NCBI RefSeq assembly: GCF_002858675.1
Contig: NZ_PJZF01000007.1
Span: 1-64,000, forward strand
Direction of reading: 5' to 3'
DNA length: 64,000 bases
DNA from: Chimaeribacter californicus
GTDB lineage: Bacteria > Pseudomonadota > Gammaproteobacteria > Enterobacterales > Enterobacteriaceae
Below the pieces are notes generated by a model. It worked only from the letters and a program-made list of their open reading frames with translations, ran no database searches and was not told where the DNA came from. Below, one piece after another: positions 45,767 through 55,036 of this stretch (positions within the stretch are counted from its first letter, which is position 1; the number at the start of each line of letters is the position of its first letter). The position numbers and the translations under genes are program-made.

Positions 45767-47416
45767 TTATTCCGGCAGGTGCCCCGGCGGCCCCATTAAT
45801 AAAAGCGGCGGGCGCAGCCGCTTGCGCACCCAGAGGCAGACCATCATCAGCAGGGTGGAGAGCGACACCAGCGCCGGGATGATCACAATCAGCGTCTGGT
45901 AACTCAGCGTGACGGTGTGTTCACCCGGCGGCAGGCGCACCCCCATAAAACCATCATCCAGCGGCACCGGGGCGACGCTCTGCCCATCAACAATCAGCCT
46001 GTAACCAGCGTACATCACATAGGGCAGGGTATAGAGTGCCGGCGCCGGAACAGAGACATGGAACGTCGGATAGCCGTTGATGTAACCGCCCGGCGAGGGC
46101 AGAAGATGATTGCGCGCGGTTGGCGGTAACGTCTGGGCGGCCAGCAGCTCGTAGGTATTGCCCTGCATGGTGCGGGTGTTGAGGTAATCGGCGTACAGGC
46201 GCGTGGTCTGGAACCTTGGCAGCGGCTGGTCGAGGGCACTTTTTACCGGCAGCCAGGCGGTGGCCAGAAGGGCGGCGAGCATCAGGCCCGCTGTACCGCG
46301 CCGGTGGGTCAGCAGCCACTGCAACGGCACCACCGCATAGAGCGCCAGCAGTGCGCAGGCGCACATCAGCAGCCGCCACGAAAACTGCATGATATTAATC
46401 ACGGGCGTGTGGGCGGGCAGCCAATTCCAGTTCATCAGGTTGGTGGTCAGCAGCACCATCACCAGCCCGGCCACCAGCAGGGTTTTACCCCGGCGGGCCA
46501 CTGGCATCAGCAGTGCTGCCAGGCTGAGCAGCAGCAACGGCAAACCGGGGGAGGCGTAGGTGCCGTTCTGGGTCAGCCCGTAATGGCTGGGCAGGCCGAG
46601 CAGCGTTTGCAGCAGGTCGCTTTTATAACGGTCCATATGGCGGTAGCTGAACAGCATCCCCTTAAAGGCATACACATCGGAATAGACCATATGGTAGAGC
46701 AGCGGCCCCCAGTAGAGGCAGGTCAACGCCAGAATCAGCAGCACCGAGCGCGCCAGGAACAGCAGGTTCTGGCGGGTAAACAGCGCCCGGGCGTTCAGGG
46801 CGGCAAACAGCAGGAAAAAGAGCAGGCTGACCACCACGCTGGGGATATTGGAGAGCAGGATCAGGGAAGCTGAAAGCGGGATCAGCCGGGCGTCCCGCCG
46901 GTCACTGATAAGCGAGCTGCACCCCCGCACAAACAGCGGCATTACGGCCATCGCCAGGCATTCGCCCACCGCAAAACGGATATAGAGATTATTCAGGAAA
47001 TAGGCGGAGGTAATAAACAGCAGGCCGCACAGGGAGCCGGCCGCCAGGCTGCGGTGTTCACGCTTACCGGCGTAAAAAGCGGAACCGAACCCGACAGCCA
47101 GGATAAAGGCGAACACCAGTTTCATCTGCACCACGTCAGACGCCAGGCCAAAGGTCAGCCCCCGCGCCAGCAGGAACAGCAGCGAGCTGAGCGGCGGGTA
47201 GAACATCTGCCAGGAATAGCCATACTGGTTGGGGTTCCAGTAGTCAAACAGCGGCGGGAACTGGCCGTGGGCCAGCGCCTGGTTGAGTGAGGTCATGCGC
47301 AGCAGGTGCGCTTCCCAGTCATGCCCGTACCAGATGCCTGTGGTCAACAGCGGCAACACCACAATAACGGCCATAGCGGCGAGTGCCGCCCAGCGCAGAC
47401 CCTTTTCTGTACCCAT
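45767..47416 (-). CDS. Polytopic membrane protein, GT-C-like (YfhO/PTPS-related family)
   Basis: The roughly 549-residue protein has about a dozen membrane segments and a C-terminal periplasmic beta domain followed by a last helix. The first loop reads TGIWYGHDWEAHLLR, the position where GT-C glycosyltransferases keep their catalytic acidic residue, and the family is often annotated as '6-pyruvoyl-tetrahydropterin synthase-related' although it has no such enzyme core. A role in transferring sugars from a lipid carrier is inferred. ATG 47416 is preferred over a longer frame to 47479. Substrate unknown. Confidence 0.7.
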   Translation of the reverse strand: MGTEKGLRWAALAAMAVIVVLPLLTTGIWYGHDWEAHLLRMTSLNQALAHGQFPPLFDYWNPNQYGYSWQMFYPPLSSLLFLLARGLTFGLASDVVQMKLVFAFILAVGFGSAFYAGKREHRSLAAGSLCGLLFITSAYFLNNLYIRFAVGECLAMAVMPLFVRGCSSLISDRRDARLIPLSASLILLSNIPSVVVSLLFFLLFAALNARALFTRQNLLFLARSVLLILALTCLYWGPLLYHMVYSDVYAFKGMLFSYRHMDRYKSDLLQTLLGLPSHYGLTQNGTYASPGLPLLLLSLAALLMPVARRGKTLLVAGLVMVLLTTNLMNWNWLPAHTPVINIMQFSWRLLMCACALLALYAVVPLQWLLTHRRGTAGLMLAALLATAWLPVKSALDQPLPRFQTTRLYADYLNTRTMQGNTYELLAAQTLPPTARNHLLPSPGGYINGYPTFHVSVPAPALYTLPYVMYAGYRLIVDGQSVAPVPLDDGFMGVRLPPGEHTVTLSYQTLIVIIPALVSLSTLLMMVCLWVRKRLRPPLLLMGPPGHLPE

Positions 47417-47577
47417 GATGTTGCCCTTTCTCACGCCTGATGCCGCTGCCTGCGGTGCCTGCCCGCTGATCCATGTCATGCCGGGCGGATAAACGATAAG
47501 GGCTTTTGCGGCGTCATGCTATGGGAGGCGATGCACTTATTCTCATTTTGTGCAGTGCATTCCATCCTGAACGGGTG

Positions 47578-48420
47578 TCAGCCGTTGCGCAAACCGCAAT
47601 CGGGGCAGGCGATCTGCCGCTGGTGGCCGCGGATGGCGGTAGGCAGAAAGCCAAAACGCTTACGAAAACGTTCGGCAAAGCGGGAGCCGCTCTCATAGCC
47701 GACGCTCTGGGCAATCACGGCAATCGCCGCATCGGTGTTCTGTAACAGGTGCAGGGCGTGGGTCATGCGGGTATCCGCGATAATATTGCGCAGCACTTCC
47801 GCTTCGGCGGCGAGCCGGCGGCGCAGCATGACTTCGTTCATCTCCAGCCGTTCAGCCACTGTGGCCGCCGGCCAGGCATGGGAGATATCGGTCAGCAGCA
47901 GTTCCCGCACCTGCTGGCTGAGCGTCACCGGTGGCGCGGTATGCAGCCTCACACCGTGCTGGGCCAGCCACAACACCTGCTCCTGCATACGGTGGCGGGC
48001 GATAGGCGCAGGCAGCGAGGGCATCCCCATCAGCGCGTCGAAAAAGGCGTCAAAGGCCTGGGTAAACTGGTTGGCCGGGTCGGGGATAATGGCCGCAGAA
48101 GTGACCGGCGACAGCAGCGGGGTATGCTGCCGGCCAAAGTCTGCCACCAGCGACGGGTCGCAGGCGATGGCTTTGCCGGCGTACAGGCCTTTCTCATCCA
48201 GGCCGTTATACACGTCCAGCGTCTGGCCGCCGTTCAGCGCCAGCATTTCACCCTGACGGATCCGCAGTTCCCCCCCGTGGGTACGCAACACGTTATAGCC
48301 GTGTGTCACATAAATCAGGCAGGGCCGGCTGACGTAAAGTGACGGCACGCACAGCGCACTGTGTTGGATCAGGTGCCCGGCAATGCCGACACCGGGGTAA
48401 GCGCGAATTTTCCGTTCCAT
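47578..48420 (-). CDS. AraC-family transcriptional regulator
   Basis: The 280-residue protein has an N-terminal cupin-like sensor region and a C-terminal double HTH (TVAERLEMNEVMLRRRLAAE and AIAVIAQSVGYESGSRFAERFRKRFGFLP). The layout fits AraC regulators similar to GadX/YdiP-type proteins. Its targets are unknown; it lies between the GT-C-like gene and fliT, all on the minus strand, with no shared operon structure evident. Confidence 0.85.
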   Translation of the reverse strand: MERKIRAYPGVGIAGHLIQHSALCVPSLYVSRPCLIYVTHGYNVLRTHGGELRIRQGEMLALNGGQTLDVYNGLDEKGLYAGKAIACDPSLVADFGRQHTPLLSPVTSAAIIPDPANQFTQAFDAFFDALMGMPSLPAPIARHRMQEQVLWLAQHGVRLHTAPPVTLSQQVRELLLTDISHAWPAATVAERLEMNEVMLRRRLAAEAEVLRNIIADTRMTHALHLLQNTDAAIAVIAQSVGYESGSRFAERFRKRFGFLPTAIRGHQRQIACPDCGLRNG

Positions 48421-48494
48421 AAGTGTTCAGAGTGATAGAGAGTGGCTGCCCGCATCCGGCGGAGGGTGTGGCCGGCAGGAGACACCGGCACGCG

Positions 48495-48525
48495 AAAAAA
48501 CACCAGCCTGCCGGGCGCGGCAGGC
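48495..48525 (-). terminator. Probable terminator of fliDST
   Basis: On the minus strand GCCTGCCG-CGCC-CGGCAGGC (perfect 8-bp stem) is followed after five bases by TTTTTT, just past the fliT stop. Confidence 0.65.
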
Positions 48526-48529
48526 CGCG

Positions 48530-48895
48530 TTACTGCGGGTCGCCCTGGAGCATGGTGTACTGCCCATCGAACTTGCCGTAGGCGTGATGCAGATCTTTTT
48601 TACGGCCGGTATTGCCGATAAGCTCGGCCAGCTTGCCCATCCGGGCGTTAAGCAACTGCTTAACCTGGCTCTCGTTATCGAGAATACGCGTCAGCATACT
48701 GCGGATCGTCTCCTGCACCTGCTCAGGTACGCCGTCATTGACAGGGAGGGCGGCGGTGCTTTCTACCGCCTTGGCATAACTGATCTCGAGCTCAACCAAT
48801 TCCTGCCACTGTTCCTGGTGTGCCAGGGCGAGCATCTGCTCGCTGAGGGACAGAATCTGTTGGTAAGCGGTAACAAGGTGCGGGTGACGATCCAT
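48530..48895 (-). CDS. fliT: Flagellar export chaperone FliT
   Basis: The 121-residue helical protein (E. coli 121) shows LSEQMLALAHQEQWQELVELEISY, the conserved FliT N-terminal helices. It is the chaperone of the cap protein FliD and, when free, inhibits FlhDC. It overlaps fliS by one base (TAATG), the typical third gene of fliDST. Confidence 0.92.
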   Translation of the reverse strand: MDRHPHLVTAYQQILSLSEQMLALAHQEQWQELVELEISYAKAVESTAALPVNDGVPEQVQETIRSMLTRILDNESQVKQLLNARMGKLAELIGNTGRKKDLHHAYGKFDGQYTMLQGDPQ

Positions 48896-49305
48896 TATTT
48901 CACGTCCTGAGAAGGTTGATAGTGTGGTCCAATCTGGCGCCAGGCATCCGCGATATTATCTAACAGCGCGGAAACCTCTTCGAGAGCCGGTAAGTCATTG
49001 TGCAAATTAGCCTGCAACAGGCGACGGCTCATATACTCATAGAGATTATCCAGATTATCGACCAGCTCGCCGTCCTGTTCACGGTCAAGCCCGGCACGCA
49101 GGCCGCTGTCGATGATATTGATCGCTTTAGAGATCGCATGGCCTTTGTTGGCAATGTCCCCTTGCTCCATGAAAATCTTTGCCCTTACCAGGGCGCTTTG
49201 CGCCCCGTCAAACAGCATGACAATCAACTGGTGCGGGCTGGCACTCATTACCCCGCTTTCCAGGCTGACCTGCTGGTAAGAGTGAGCCCCCGAACGATGG
49301 TACAT
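48895..49305 (-). CDS. fliS: Flagellin chaperone FliS
   Basis: The 136-residue protein (E. coli 136) has SYQQVSLESGVMSASPHQLIVMLFDGA and NKGHAISKAINIIDSGLRAGLD, the flagellin-binding four-helix bundle. It keeps FliC monomeric in the cytoplasm until export. It lies 9 bases after fliD. Confidence 0.95.
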   Translation of the reverse strand: MYHRSGAHSYQQVSLESGVMSASPHQLIVMLFDGAQSALVRAKIFMEQGDIANKGHAISKAINIIDSGLRAGLDREQDGELVDNLDNLYEYMSRRLLQANLHNDLPALEEVSALLDNIADAWRQIGPHYQPSQDVK

Positions 49306-49314
49306 ATGTCGTCC

Positions 49315-50748
49315 TTATGAACTTGACGTGCTGAACTGCTGCGTCAGGTAACTGGCTGTGTTATTGAGTTTGGAAACAAGCGTATCCAACTGGGTAAACT
49401 GGGCTTTGTAACGCGCCATGGTGGCATCAATGCTGTCGCTCATGTCGTCATAACGCTGGCTCAGGGTCTTCAGCGTGCTGTTGATGCCGTCGGTGGCATT
49501 TTTAATCACGCCCTCTTTGCCGGTCGCGGTGCTCAGCATGTCCGTCAGGGTGTTATTCATCACGGTGGCGAAACCGGTGGTTTTGCCGTCGCCGACAAAG
49601 TAGTCCGTGACGCCCTGTGGGTTATTAGCCAGGGCGGCCGAGAGTTTGGTGTCATCCACCAGCAGGTTACCGCTGGAGCCATCAGAACCGATGGCCGGGT
49701 CCTGGGTAATGCCGAGCTGCGCCATGATCGCCAGGCTGCCGCTCTGCACCGTGGTCAGCTGGCTGCGCAACTGGGACTGGATGCTGCGCACGTTACTGTC
49801 GCCGATCAGCGCACCGTTGGTGCTGGACTGGTCTTCACCGGTTTCCACTTTGGTGTATTTGGTGACGGTGGCAATGGTGCTTTGCAGCGAGTTGTACGCT
49901 TTCACCCACGCGTTGATCGCGGCTTTGGTGTCATCGGTGGCGCGCGTCACTTCCAGCTGCTCTGAAGCACCGGAGACGCTGGCGGATTTCAGCTGCAGCG
50001 TCACGCCGGACGGCGCATCCGTAATGGTGTTGCTGCTGCGCTCAATCGCCACGCCGTTCACCGTCAGCTTGGCATTCTGAGACTGCACCTGCTGGGTCAT
50101 GCCGTTGCTGCTGCCGCCTGCGGTGTAGCCGATCACGGCCTGCAGGGCGTCATCACCGCTGACGCTGACGGTCATGTCATAGTCGGTGCCGGTGGATTTG
50201 GAACTCAGCATCAGGCGGTAGTCACCGTCATCCGCTTTAATAATGCTGGCCGAGACATCGCCGCCGCTTTTGTTGATGGCGTTCGCGATGCCGGTCAGGC
50301 TGGTCTGGTCATCCGTCAGGCTGATGCTCAGCGGGGTGTCGTTACCGGCCTGGGTAATGGTCAGGGTACGGGTCGCGCCGGTGGTGCCGAGCTGCGAGGT
50401 ATTGCTGCTGACTGAGCCGGAAAGCAGGGTCTGCGCTTTGGCAATCTGCGTCACGGAGACCGAATAGCTGCCGGTGTTGGCGGTGCTGTCGGTGGTCGCG
50501 GTAAACGCGGTATTGCTGCTGCTGACGGTGGTGCTGTTAAACGCGGTGCTTTTGGTCAGCGCTTCGGTTGCCGTCTGCAGGCTGGTCAGGGAGCTTTGCA
50601 GCTTGCCATAGGCACTCAGCTGGCTGTTATAGCTGCTCTGCTGGGTGGTAATGGTGGTCAGCTTCGATTGCTCAGCGGTTTCGAGGGACGTATATAATGT
50701 GCTGAGATCGAGGCCCGATCCTACCCCCAGGTTACTGATAGTCGCCAT
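49315..50748 (-). CDS. fliD: Flagellar cap protein FliD
   Basis: The 477-residue protein (E. coli 468) has the N-terminal FliD domain (GSGLDLSTLYTSLETAEQSKL), an Ser/Thr-rich central region with flagellin-hook-type motifs, and a C-terminal coiled segment (QFTQLDTLVSKLNNTASYLTQQF). It forms the pentameric cap that folds flagellin at the filament tip. It is transcribed from a sigma-28 promoter at 50786-50812. Confidence 0.95.
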   Translation of the reverse strand: MATISNLGVGSGLDLSTLYTSLETAEQSKLTTITTQQSSYNSQLSAYGKLQSSLTSLQTATEALTKSTAFNSTTVSSSNTAFTATTDSTANTGSYSVSVTQIAKAQTLLSGSVSSNTSQLGTTGATRTLTITQAGNDTPLSISLTDDQTSLTGIANAINKSGGDVSASIIKADDGDYRLMLSSKSTGTDYDMTVSVSGDDALQAVIGYTAGGSSNGMTQQVQSQNAKLTVNGVAIERSSNTITDAPSGVTLQLKSASVSGASEQLEVTRATDDTKAAINAWVKAYNSLQSTIATVTKYTKVETGEDQSSTNGALIGDSNVRSIQSQLRSQLTTVQSGSLAIMAQLGITQDPAIGSDGSSGNLLVDDTKLSAALANNPQGVTDYFVGDGKTTGFATVMNNTLTDMLSTATGKEGVIKNATDGINSTLKTLSQRYDDMSDSIDATMARYKAQFTQLDTLVSKLNNTASYLTQQFSTSSS

Positions 50749-50785
50749 GGTGCTTCCTTAATGTTGAGTATGTACCTGAAAGCAG

Positions 50786-50812
50786 GTATCGGCCCGGATG
50801 CGTAAAAGTTTA
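50786..50812 (-). promoter_or_regulatory. Sigma-28 promoter of fliDST
   Basis: On the minus strand TAAACTTT-N11-GCCGATAC matches the FliA consensus TAAAGTTT-N11-GCCGATAA at 14 of 16 positions and lies 38 bases before the fliD ATG. Confidence 0.9.
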
Positions 50813-51185
50813 CGTAAAGTCAAAAAAAATGATGCGCGGAATAGCGCGGAAGAATAGGGGGTATTGTGGCGATAGTGGCAGCAACCGGAACGGCGCGCCG
50901 GTTAACGGCAAAACGTCACCGCAGCCGCTGCCCGGGAATAGCGCTCTGAAAGGGCATCGGTATAAGCGGACGTGTGTATAAGAGAAGAGGGCACGCGCCC
51001 GGCATTACTGGTTCACCAGAAAACGCCGCCAGTATAAAGGCGTGCCGCCGTCACTGATATAAAAGAAAGCCACAAGAAAACGCGCTGATTAACCGCATTG
51101 CCCCTGCATTTTCCCCTCCCGGAAGAATATTTGAAATTAGTTTTCCTTTATTATCATTGCGTTAATTGATTTTGAAAATTTCTTT
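50813..51185. other. Spacer between the fliD and fliC promoters
   Basis: About 370 bases with no supported gene. The stretch near 51110-51185 is A/T-rich, as often found upstream of strongly expressed flagellin genes. No further element is recognised. Confidence 0.5.
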
Positions 51186-51212
51186 TAAAGTTCCCCCATA
51201 ACGCGCCGATAA
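51186..51212 (+). promoter_or_regulatory. Sigma-28 promoter of fliC
   Basis: TAAAGTTC-N11-GCCGATAA matches the FliA consensus at 15 of 16 positions. Transcription should start near 51219, giving a leader of about 68 bases with an AAGGAAT ribosome site. Confidence 0.95.
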
Positions 51213-51286
51213 ATTTTAGGACGGTGAGAGACGCCGTGAGCAACTAGCTCAAACCTAAACCTAATTTGCGATTAAGGAATACCACT

Positions 51287-52111
51287 ATGTCAGTTATCAA
51301 TACTAACCTGATGTCCCTGACTACTCAGAACAACCTGAACAAATCTCAGGCCGCTCTGGGCACCGCTATCGAGCGTCTGTCATCTGGTCTGCGTATCAAC
51401 AGTGCAAAAGACGATGCGGCTGGTCAAGCAATCTCCAACCGCTTCACCTCTAACATCAAAGGCCTGACTCAGGCAGCACGTAACGCCAACGACGGTATCT
51501 CCATGGCGCAGACCGCTGAAGGCGCGCTGAACGAGATCAACACCAACTTGCAGCGTGTTCGTGAACTGACCGTACAGGCAGCGAACGGCACCAACAGCGA
51601 CAGCGACCTGGCTTCCCTGCAGGATGAAGTGACCGCTCGTCTGTCTGAAATCAACCGCGTTGCCAGCCAGACCTCTTTCAACGGCACCAACCTGCTGGAC
51701 GGCACTGCCGGTACCTCTGGTGTAGTTAAAATTCAGGTTGGCGCAGACGACGGCCAGACCATCGACCTGGACCTGACCGGTGCAAAAGCTGACACCACCA
51801 CCCTGGGTGTGGCTTCCATCGACCTGAAATCCCTGGCAGGTACTGAACTGGCAACTATCGACACCGCCATCAGCACCGTTGACAAAGCACGTAGCGGCCT
51901 GGGTGCGGTTCAGAACCGTTTCGAGTCCACTGTTAACAACATCAACAACACCGTAACCAACCTGAGCGCTGCACAGTCCCGTATTCAGGATGCTGACTAC
52001 GCGACCGAAGTCTCTAACATGAGCCGCGCACAGATTCTGCAACAGGCTGGTACTTCTGTACTGTCCCAGGCGAACCAGGTTCCACAGGGCGTTCTCTCCC
52101 TGCTGCGTTAA
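51287..52111 (+). CDS. fliC: Flagellin FliC, short form
   Basis: The 274-residue flagellin has the conserved D0/D1 halves at both ends (MSVINTNLMSLTTQNNLNKSQ... and ...ILQQAGTSVLSQANQVPQGVLSLLR) joined by only about 70 residues, so the exposed D2/D3 domains of E. coli-type flagellin (498 residues) are essentially missing. Motifs recognised in the export and Toll-like receptor 5 region (QRVRELTVQAANGT) are kept. Codon use is strongly biased to preferred codons and G+C is lower than in neighbours, typical of a very highly expressed gene. ATG 51287 is set by the conserved N-terminus. Confidence 0.96.
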   Translation: MSVINTNLMSLTTQNNLNKSQAALGTAIERLSSGLRINSAKDDAAGQAISNRFTSNIKGLTQAARNANDGISMAQTAEGALNEINTNLQRVRELTVQAANGTNSDSDLASLQDEVTARLSEINRVASQTSFNGTNLLDGTAGTSGVVKIQVGADDGQTIDLDLTGAKADTTTLGVASIDLKSLAGTELATIDTAISTVDKARSGLGAVQNRFESTVNNINNTVTNLSAAQSRIQDADYATEVSNMSRAQILQQAGTSVLSQANQVPQGVLSLLR

Positions 52112-52134
52112 TCCCGCACTCTGGTTTCGTTCCC

Positions 52135-52160
52135 AACCCCGCTCCGGCGGGGTTTATTTT
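52135..52160 (+). terminator. Rho-independent terminator of fliC
   Basis: AACCCCGC-TCCG-GCGGGGTT followed by TATTTTAA. Confidence 0.92.
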
Positions 52161-52393
52161 AACCAGTGGTAATACTTAAGTTAAATTTTTCGTTGCTTCA
52201 GGTTGTTAAGCAGTACAACAGCGTGAATGTCGTGTAAAGTATCGGCCGCGATTCGGATTTATCTTAGGGAAAAAAAGAAAAAGCCTGGTCGACATAAAAC
52301 AAATAGCCACCCTTTTTACGGTTTGTTCTGCCGATTACTTCGCCTGGGTACAGGGATAATACGTCTAACCCCACCCCATGCCAGGTTTTAACA

Positions 52394-53116
52394 GTGAGCG
52401 ATTTGTATAACGCCGAAGGCGTCATTGACAAGAATACTCTGTGGCAGCGTTATGTTCCGCTTGTCCGCCATGAAGCCCTGCGCCTCCAGGTGCGGCTGCC
52501 CGCCAGCGTTGAGCTGGATGACCTGCTACAGGCAGGGGGCATCGGGCTTTTGAATGCGGTTGAGCGTTACGACGCCCTGCAAGGTACGGCTTTTACCACC
52601 TACGCGGTGCAACGCATCCGTGGGGCCATGCTGGACGAACTGCGCAGCCGCGACTGGGCACCCCGCAGCGTGCGCCGTAATGCGCGCGAAGTGTCGGTGG
52701 CCATGCAGCAGGCTGAACAGCTGCTCGGGCGCCCACCCACTGAAAGTGAAGTGGCGCAAACGCTTTCCATCCCGTTGGAAGAGTACCGTCAGATCCTGAT
52801 GGATACCAACAACAGCCAGCTGTTCTCCTACGACGAGTGGCGGGAAGAGCACGGCGACAGTGCGGAGACACTGACGGAAGGCCATGAAGAGAGCAACCCA
52901 TTGCACCACTTGCTGGAGGGCAGCCTCCGCCAGCGGGTAATGGAAGCTATCGAGGCGTTGCCCGAACGCGAAAAAATGGTGTTAACACTGTATTACCAGG
53001 AAGAGCTGAACCTGAAGGAGATCGGGGCGGTGCTGGAGGTGGGGGAATCCCGCGTCAGCCAGCTGCACAGTCAGGCTATCAAGCGCTTGCGAGCCAGACT
53101 TAATGCCGATCACTAA
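52394..53116 (+). CDS. fliA: Flagellar sigma factor FliA (sigma-28)
   Basis: The 240-residue protein (E. coli 239) shows sigma regions 2 (LWQRYVPLVRHEALRLQVRLP, DLLQAGGIGLLNAVERYD), 3 (APRSVRRNAREV) and 4 (LPEREKMVLTLYYQEELNLKEIGAVLEVGESRVSQLHSQAIKRLR). It directs transcription of late flagellar and chemotaxis genes, including fliC and fliDST here. The start is GTG 52394, aligned with the E. coli N-terminus. The 282-base gap after fliC should contain the FlhDC-dependent promoter, which I could not pinpoint. Confidence 0.96.
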   Translation: MSDLYNAEGVIDKNTLWQRYVPLVRHEALRLQVRLPASVELDDLLQAGGIGLLNAVERYDALQGTAFTTYAVQRIRGAMLDELRSRDWAPRSVRRNAREVSVAMQQAEQLLGRPPTESEVAQTLSIPLEEYRQILMDTNNSQLFSYDEWREEHGDSAETLTEGHEESNPLHHLLEGSLRQRVMEAIEALPEREKMVLTLYYQEELNLKEIGAVLEVGESRVSQLHSQAIKRLRARLNADH

Positions 53117-53191
53117 TTGTGTGCCTGCCCGGCAGGCACTCTCTTCAGAGTTCCGCCCCTTAATAAAAAATCACTTTAGCGGAATTTTTAT

Positions 53192-53704
53192 ATGCCAGGC
53201 ACATCTGTAAAAAAACGGCCGCTGAGCCGCTATCTTAAAGATTACAAACACAGCCAGACTCACTGTTCGCAATGCACCAAGCAGCTTGACCGCATGGCGC
53301 TGGTTTTCCGCGGACAGATTATTAATAAAGAAGCCATTGCCGGCATGGATCAGCTGATCGACGATCAGGTCTGGCTGAAGCTGCAAAATGAGCTGATGGC
53401 GCTGTGCCGTTTTTGCAGTGAGATCTCCTGCAACAGCAACCCTGAGTATTTTGATATTAAAGCGTTCAAGCAGTATCTGTTTGAGCAGACCGAAATGAGC
53501 CACAGCACGGTGCGTGAATACGTTGTGCGCCTGCGCCGCCTGGATGAGATGCTGAGTGCCTGCAACTATCCGCGTGACCGCATCAAGGGCAACAGCATTC
53601 ACCAGCGGATCATTGAGGATTTGCCGGACGCCGGCCACAACAATTACCGTATTGCCCTGCGTAAGTATGACCAGTACCTGGCCTGGCAAAGCCAGCCGCG
53701 CTGA
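53192..53704 (+). CDS. fliZ: Flagellar regulator FliZ
   Basis: The 170-residue protein aligns with E. coli FliZ (183): RPLSRYLKDYKHSQTHCSQC, VFRGQIINKEAIAGMDQLIDDQVW, then the core-binding-like C-terminal part with STVREYVVRLRRLDEML. FliZ antagonises sigma-S-dependent transcription and stabilises FlhDC output. It follows fliA by 75 bases and is followed by a terminator, so fliA-fliZ form one operon. Confidence 0.94.
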   Translation: MPGTSVKKRPLSRYLKDYKHSQTHCSQCTKQLDRMALVFRGQIINKEAIAGMDQLIDDQVWLKLQNELMALCRFCSEISCNSNPEYFDIKAFKQYLFEQTEMSHSTVREYVVRLRRLDEMLSACNYPRDRIKGNSIHQRIIEDLPDAGHNNYRIALRKYDQYLAWQSQPR

Positions 53705-53730
53705 GCCAGCCCGTGTTACCCGATAACCGA

Positions 53731-53772
53731 ATGCGCCCCCGTCATGCCGTGACCGGGGCGCATTTTTGTTTT
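53731..53772 (+). terminator. Rho-independent terminator of fliAZ
   Basis: ATGCGCCCC and GGGGCGCAT form a 9-bp stem, extended inward by GTCA/TGAC, followed by TTTTGTTTTT. Confidence 0.93.
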
Positions 53773-53885
53773 TATGCGCCTTAATTGCCCCGCCGCCCGC
53801 GATCCTTAACTGCAATGGATGATTCGCAAAGAAACATCTGCTAGATCTATAGGTTGAATCTCTGCACCTTCCTGAGGGGAAACCG

Positions 53886-54923
53886 GTGAGCCAACAACCA
53901 AACACACCATCATACCGTTACCTGGCTGAGCAGCTGGCTGCCGTGCCGCGCCTCGACCTGGTCGGGTCTGCCACGCCGCTTGAGCGGCTCGATCGTCTCT
54001 CCGATTATCTCGGCCATGAGATCTACATAAAGCGGGATGACCTCACGCCGCTGGCGCTGGGCGGCAACAAGCTGCGCAAGCTGGAGTTTCTGGCCGCTGA
54101 AGCGTTGCGGCAGGGGGCTGACACGCTGGTCACCGCCGGGGCGATCCAGTCCAACCATGTGCGCCAGACGGCCGCCGTGGCCGCCCGGCTCGGCCTGCAC
54201 TGCGTGGCATTGCTGGAAAGCCCGTTCGCCGCCCCGTCAGCTGACCATTACCACCCCGGCGACAACTACCAGCACAACGGCAACCGGCTGCTGCTGGATC
54301 TGTTCAATACTGAAGTAGTGATGTGTGACGCGCTGCACGACCCGCAGGCCCAGCTGCGCGAACAGGCGGAACGGCTGGAAGCGCAGGGCTTCCGCCCCTA
54401 TGTGATCCCGGTGGGCGGCTCCAATGGCCTGGGCGCGCTCGGCTATATCCAGTGCGCGCTGGAGATTGCGCAGCGGGCGCAACAGGTGGCGTTCGGCAGT
54501 GTGGTGGTGGCCTCCGGCAGTGCCGGTACCCACGCCGGGCTGGCCGTCGGGTTGCAACAACTGCTGCCGGAGACCACGCTTATCGGCGTGACGGTATCAC
54601 GCAAGGCAGAAGAGCAGCGGCCCAAAGTGGAGGCGCTGCAACAGGAGGTGTCGGCGATGCTGTCGCTGGAGGAGGCCCCCGTGCCGGTGACCCTGTGGGA
54701 TGACTATTTCGGCCCGCGTTACGGCGTGCCGAGTGAAGAGGGCATGGCCGCGGTGAAACTGCTGGCGGCCCAGGAGGGCATTCTGCTGGATCCGGTCTAC
54801 ACCGGCAAGGCGATGGCCGGGTTGATTGACGGCCTCGAACGCAAGCGCTTTGCGGCGGAGCCCATTCTGTTCATTCATACCGGCGGTGCCCCGGCGCTGT
54901 TTGCCTATCCGCCGCAAGTATGA
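53886..54923 (+). CDS. dcyD: D-cysteine desulfhydrase DcyD
   Basis: The 345-residue enzyme (E. coli 328) is a fold-type II PLP protein: the Schiff-base lysine is K62 in GGNKLRKLE, followed by [15 protein letters not shown] and the phosphate-binding region [15 protein letters not shown]. It splits D-cysteine into pyruvate, H2S and ammonia. About 17 extra residues precede the conserved start compared with E. coli; the GTG at 53886 has a GAGGGG site, so the longer form is likely. It lies between fliZ and the cystine importer genes as in E. coli. Confidence 0.93.
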   Translation: MSQQPNTPSYRYLAEQLAAVPRLDLVGSATPLERLDRLSDYLGHEIYIKRDDLTPLALGGNKLRKLEFLAAEALRQGADTLVTAGAIQSNHVRQTAAVAARLGLHCVALLESPFAAPSADHYHPGDNYQHNGNRLLLDLFNTEVVMCDALHDPQAQLREQAERLEAQGFRPYVIPVGGSNGLGALGYIQCALEIAQRAQQVAFGSVVVASGSAGTHAGLAVGLQQLLPETTLIGVTVSRKAEEQRPKVEALQQEVSAMLSLEEAPVPVTLWDDYFGPRYGVPSEEGMAAVKLLAAQEGILLDPVYTGKAMAGLIDGLERKRFAAEPILFIHTGGAPALFAYPPQV

Positions 54924-55036
54924 CAGGCTTATCTATAACTTTCCGGTATAACGATAGGATGATCTATTCATGTTAACCGGTAAACTAAATGATAACATGC
55001 TGAAATCAAAATAATTAACACGTAAAAGGGGTAGCT

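Noticed and set aside
52235-52261. Possible sigma-28 promoter before fliA (TAAAGTAT followed by a CGGATTTA-like block)
   Set aside because: On the plus strand the -10 does not match GCCGATAA, and on the minus strand TAAA and GCCGATAC are only 11 bases apart instead of 15.
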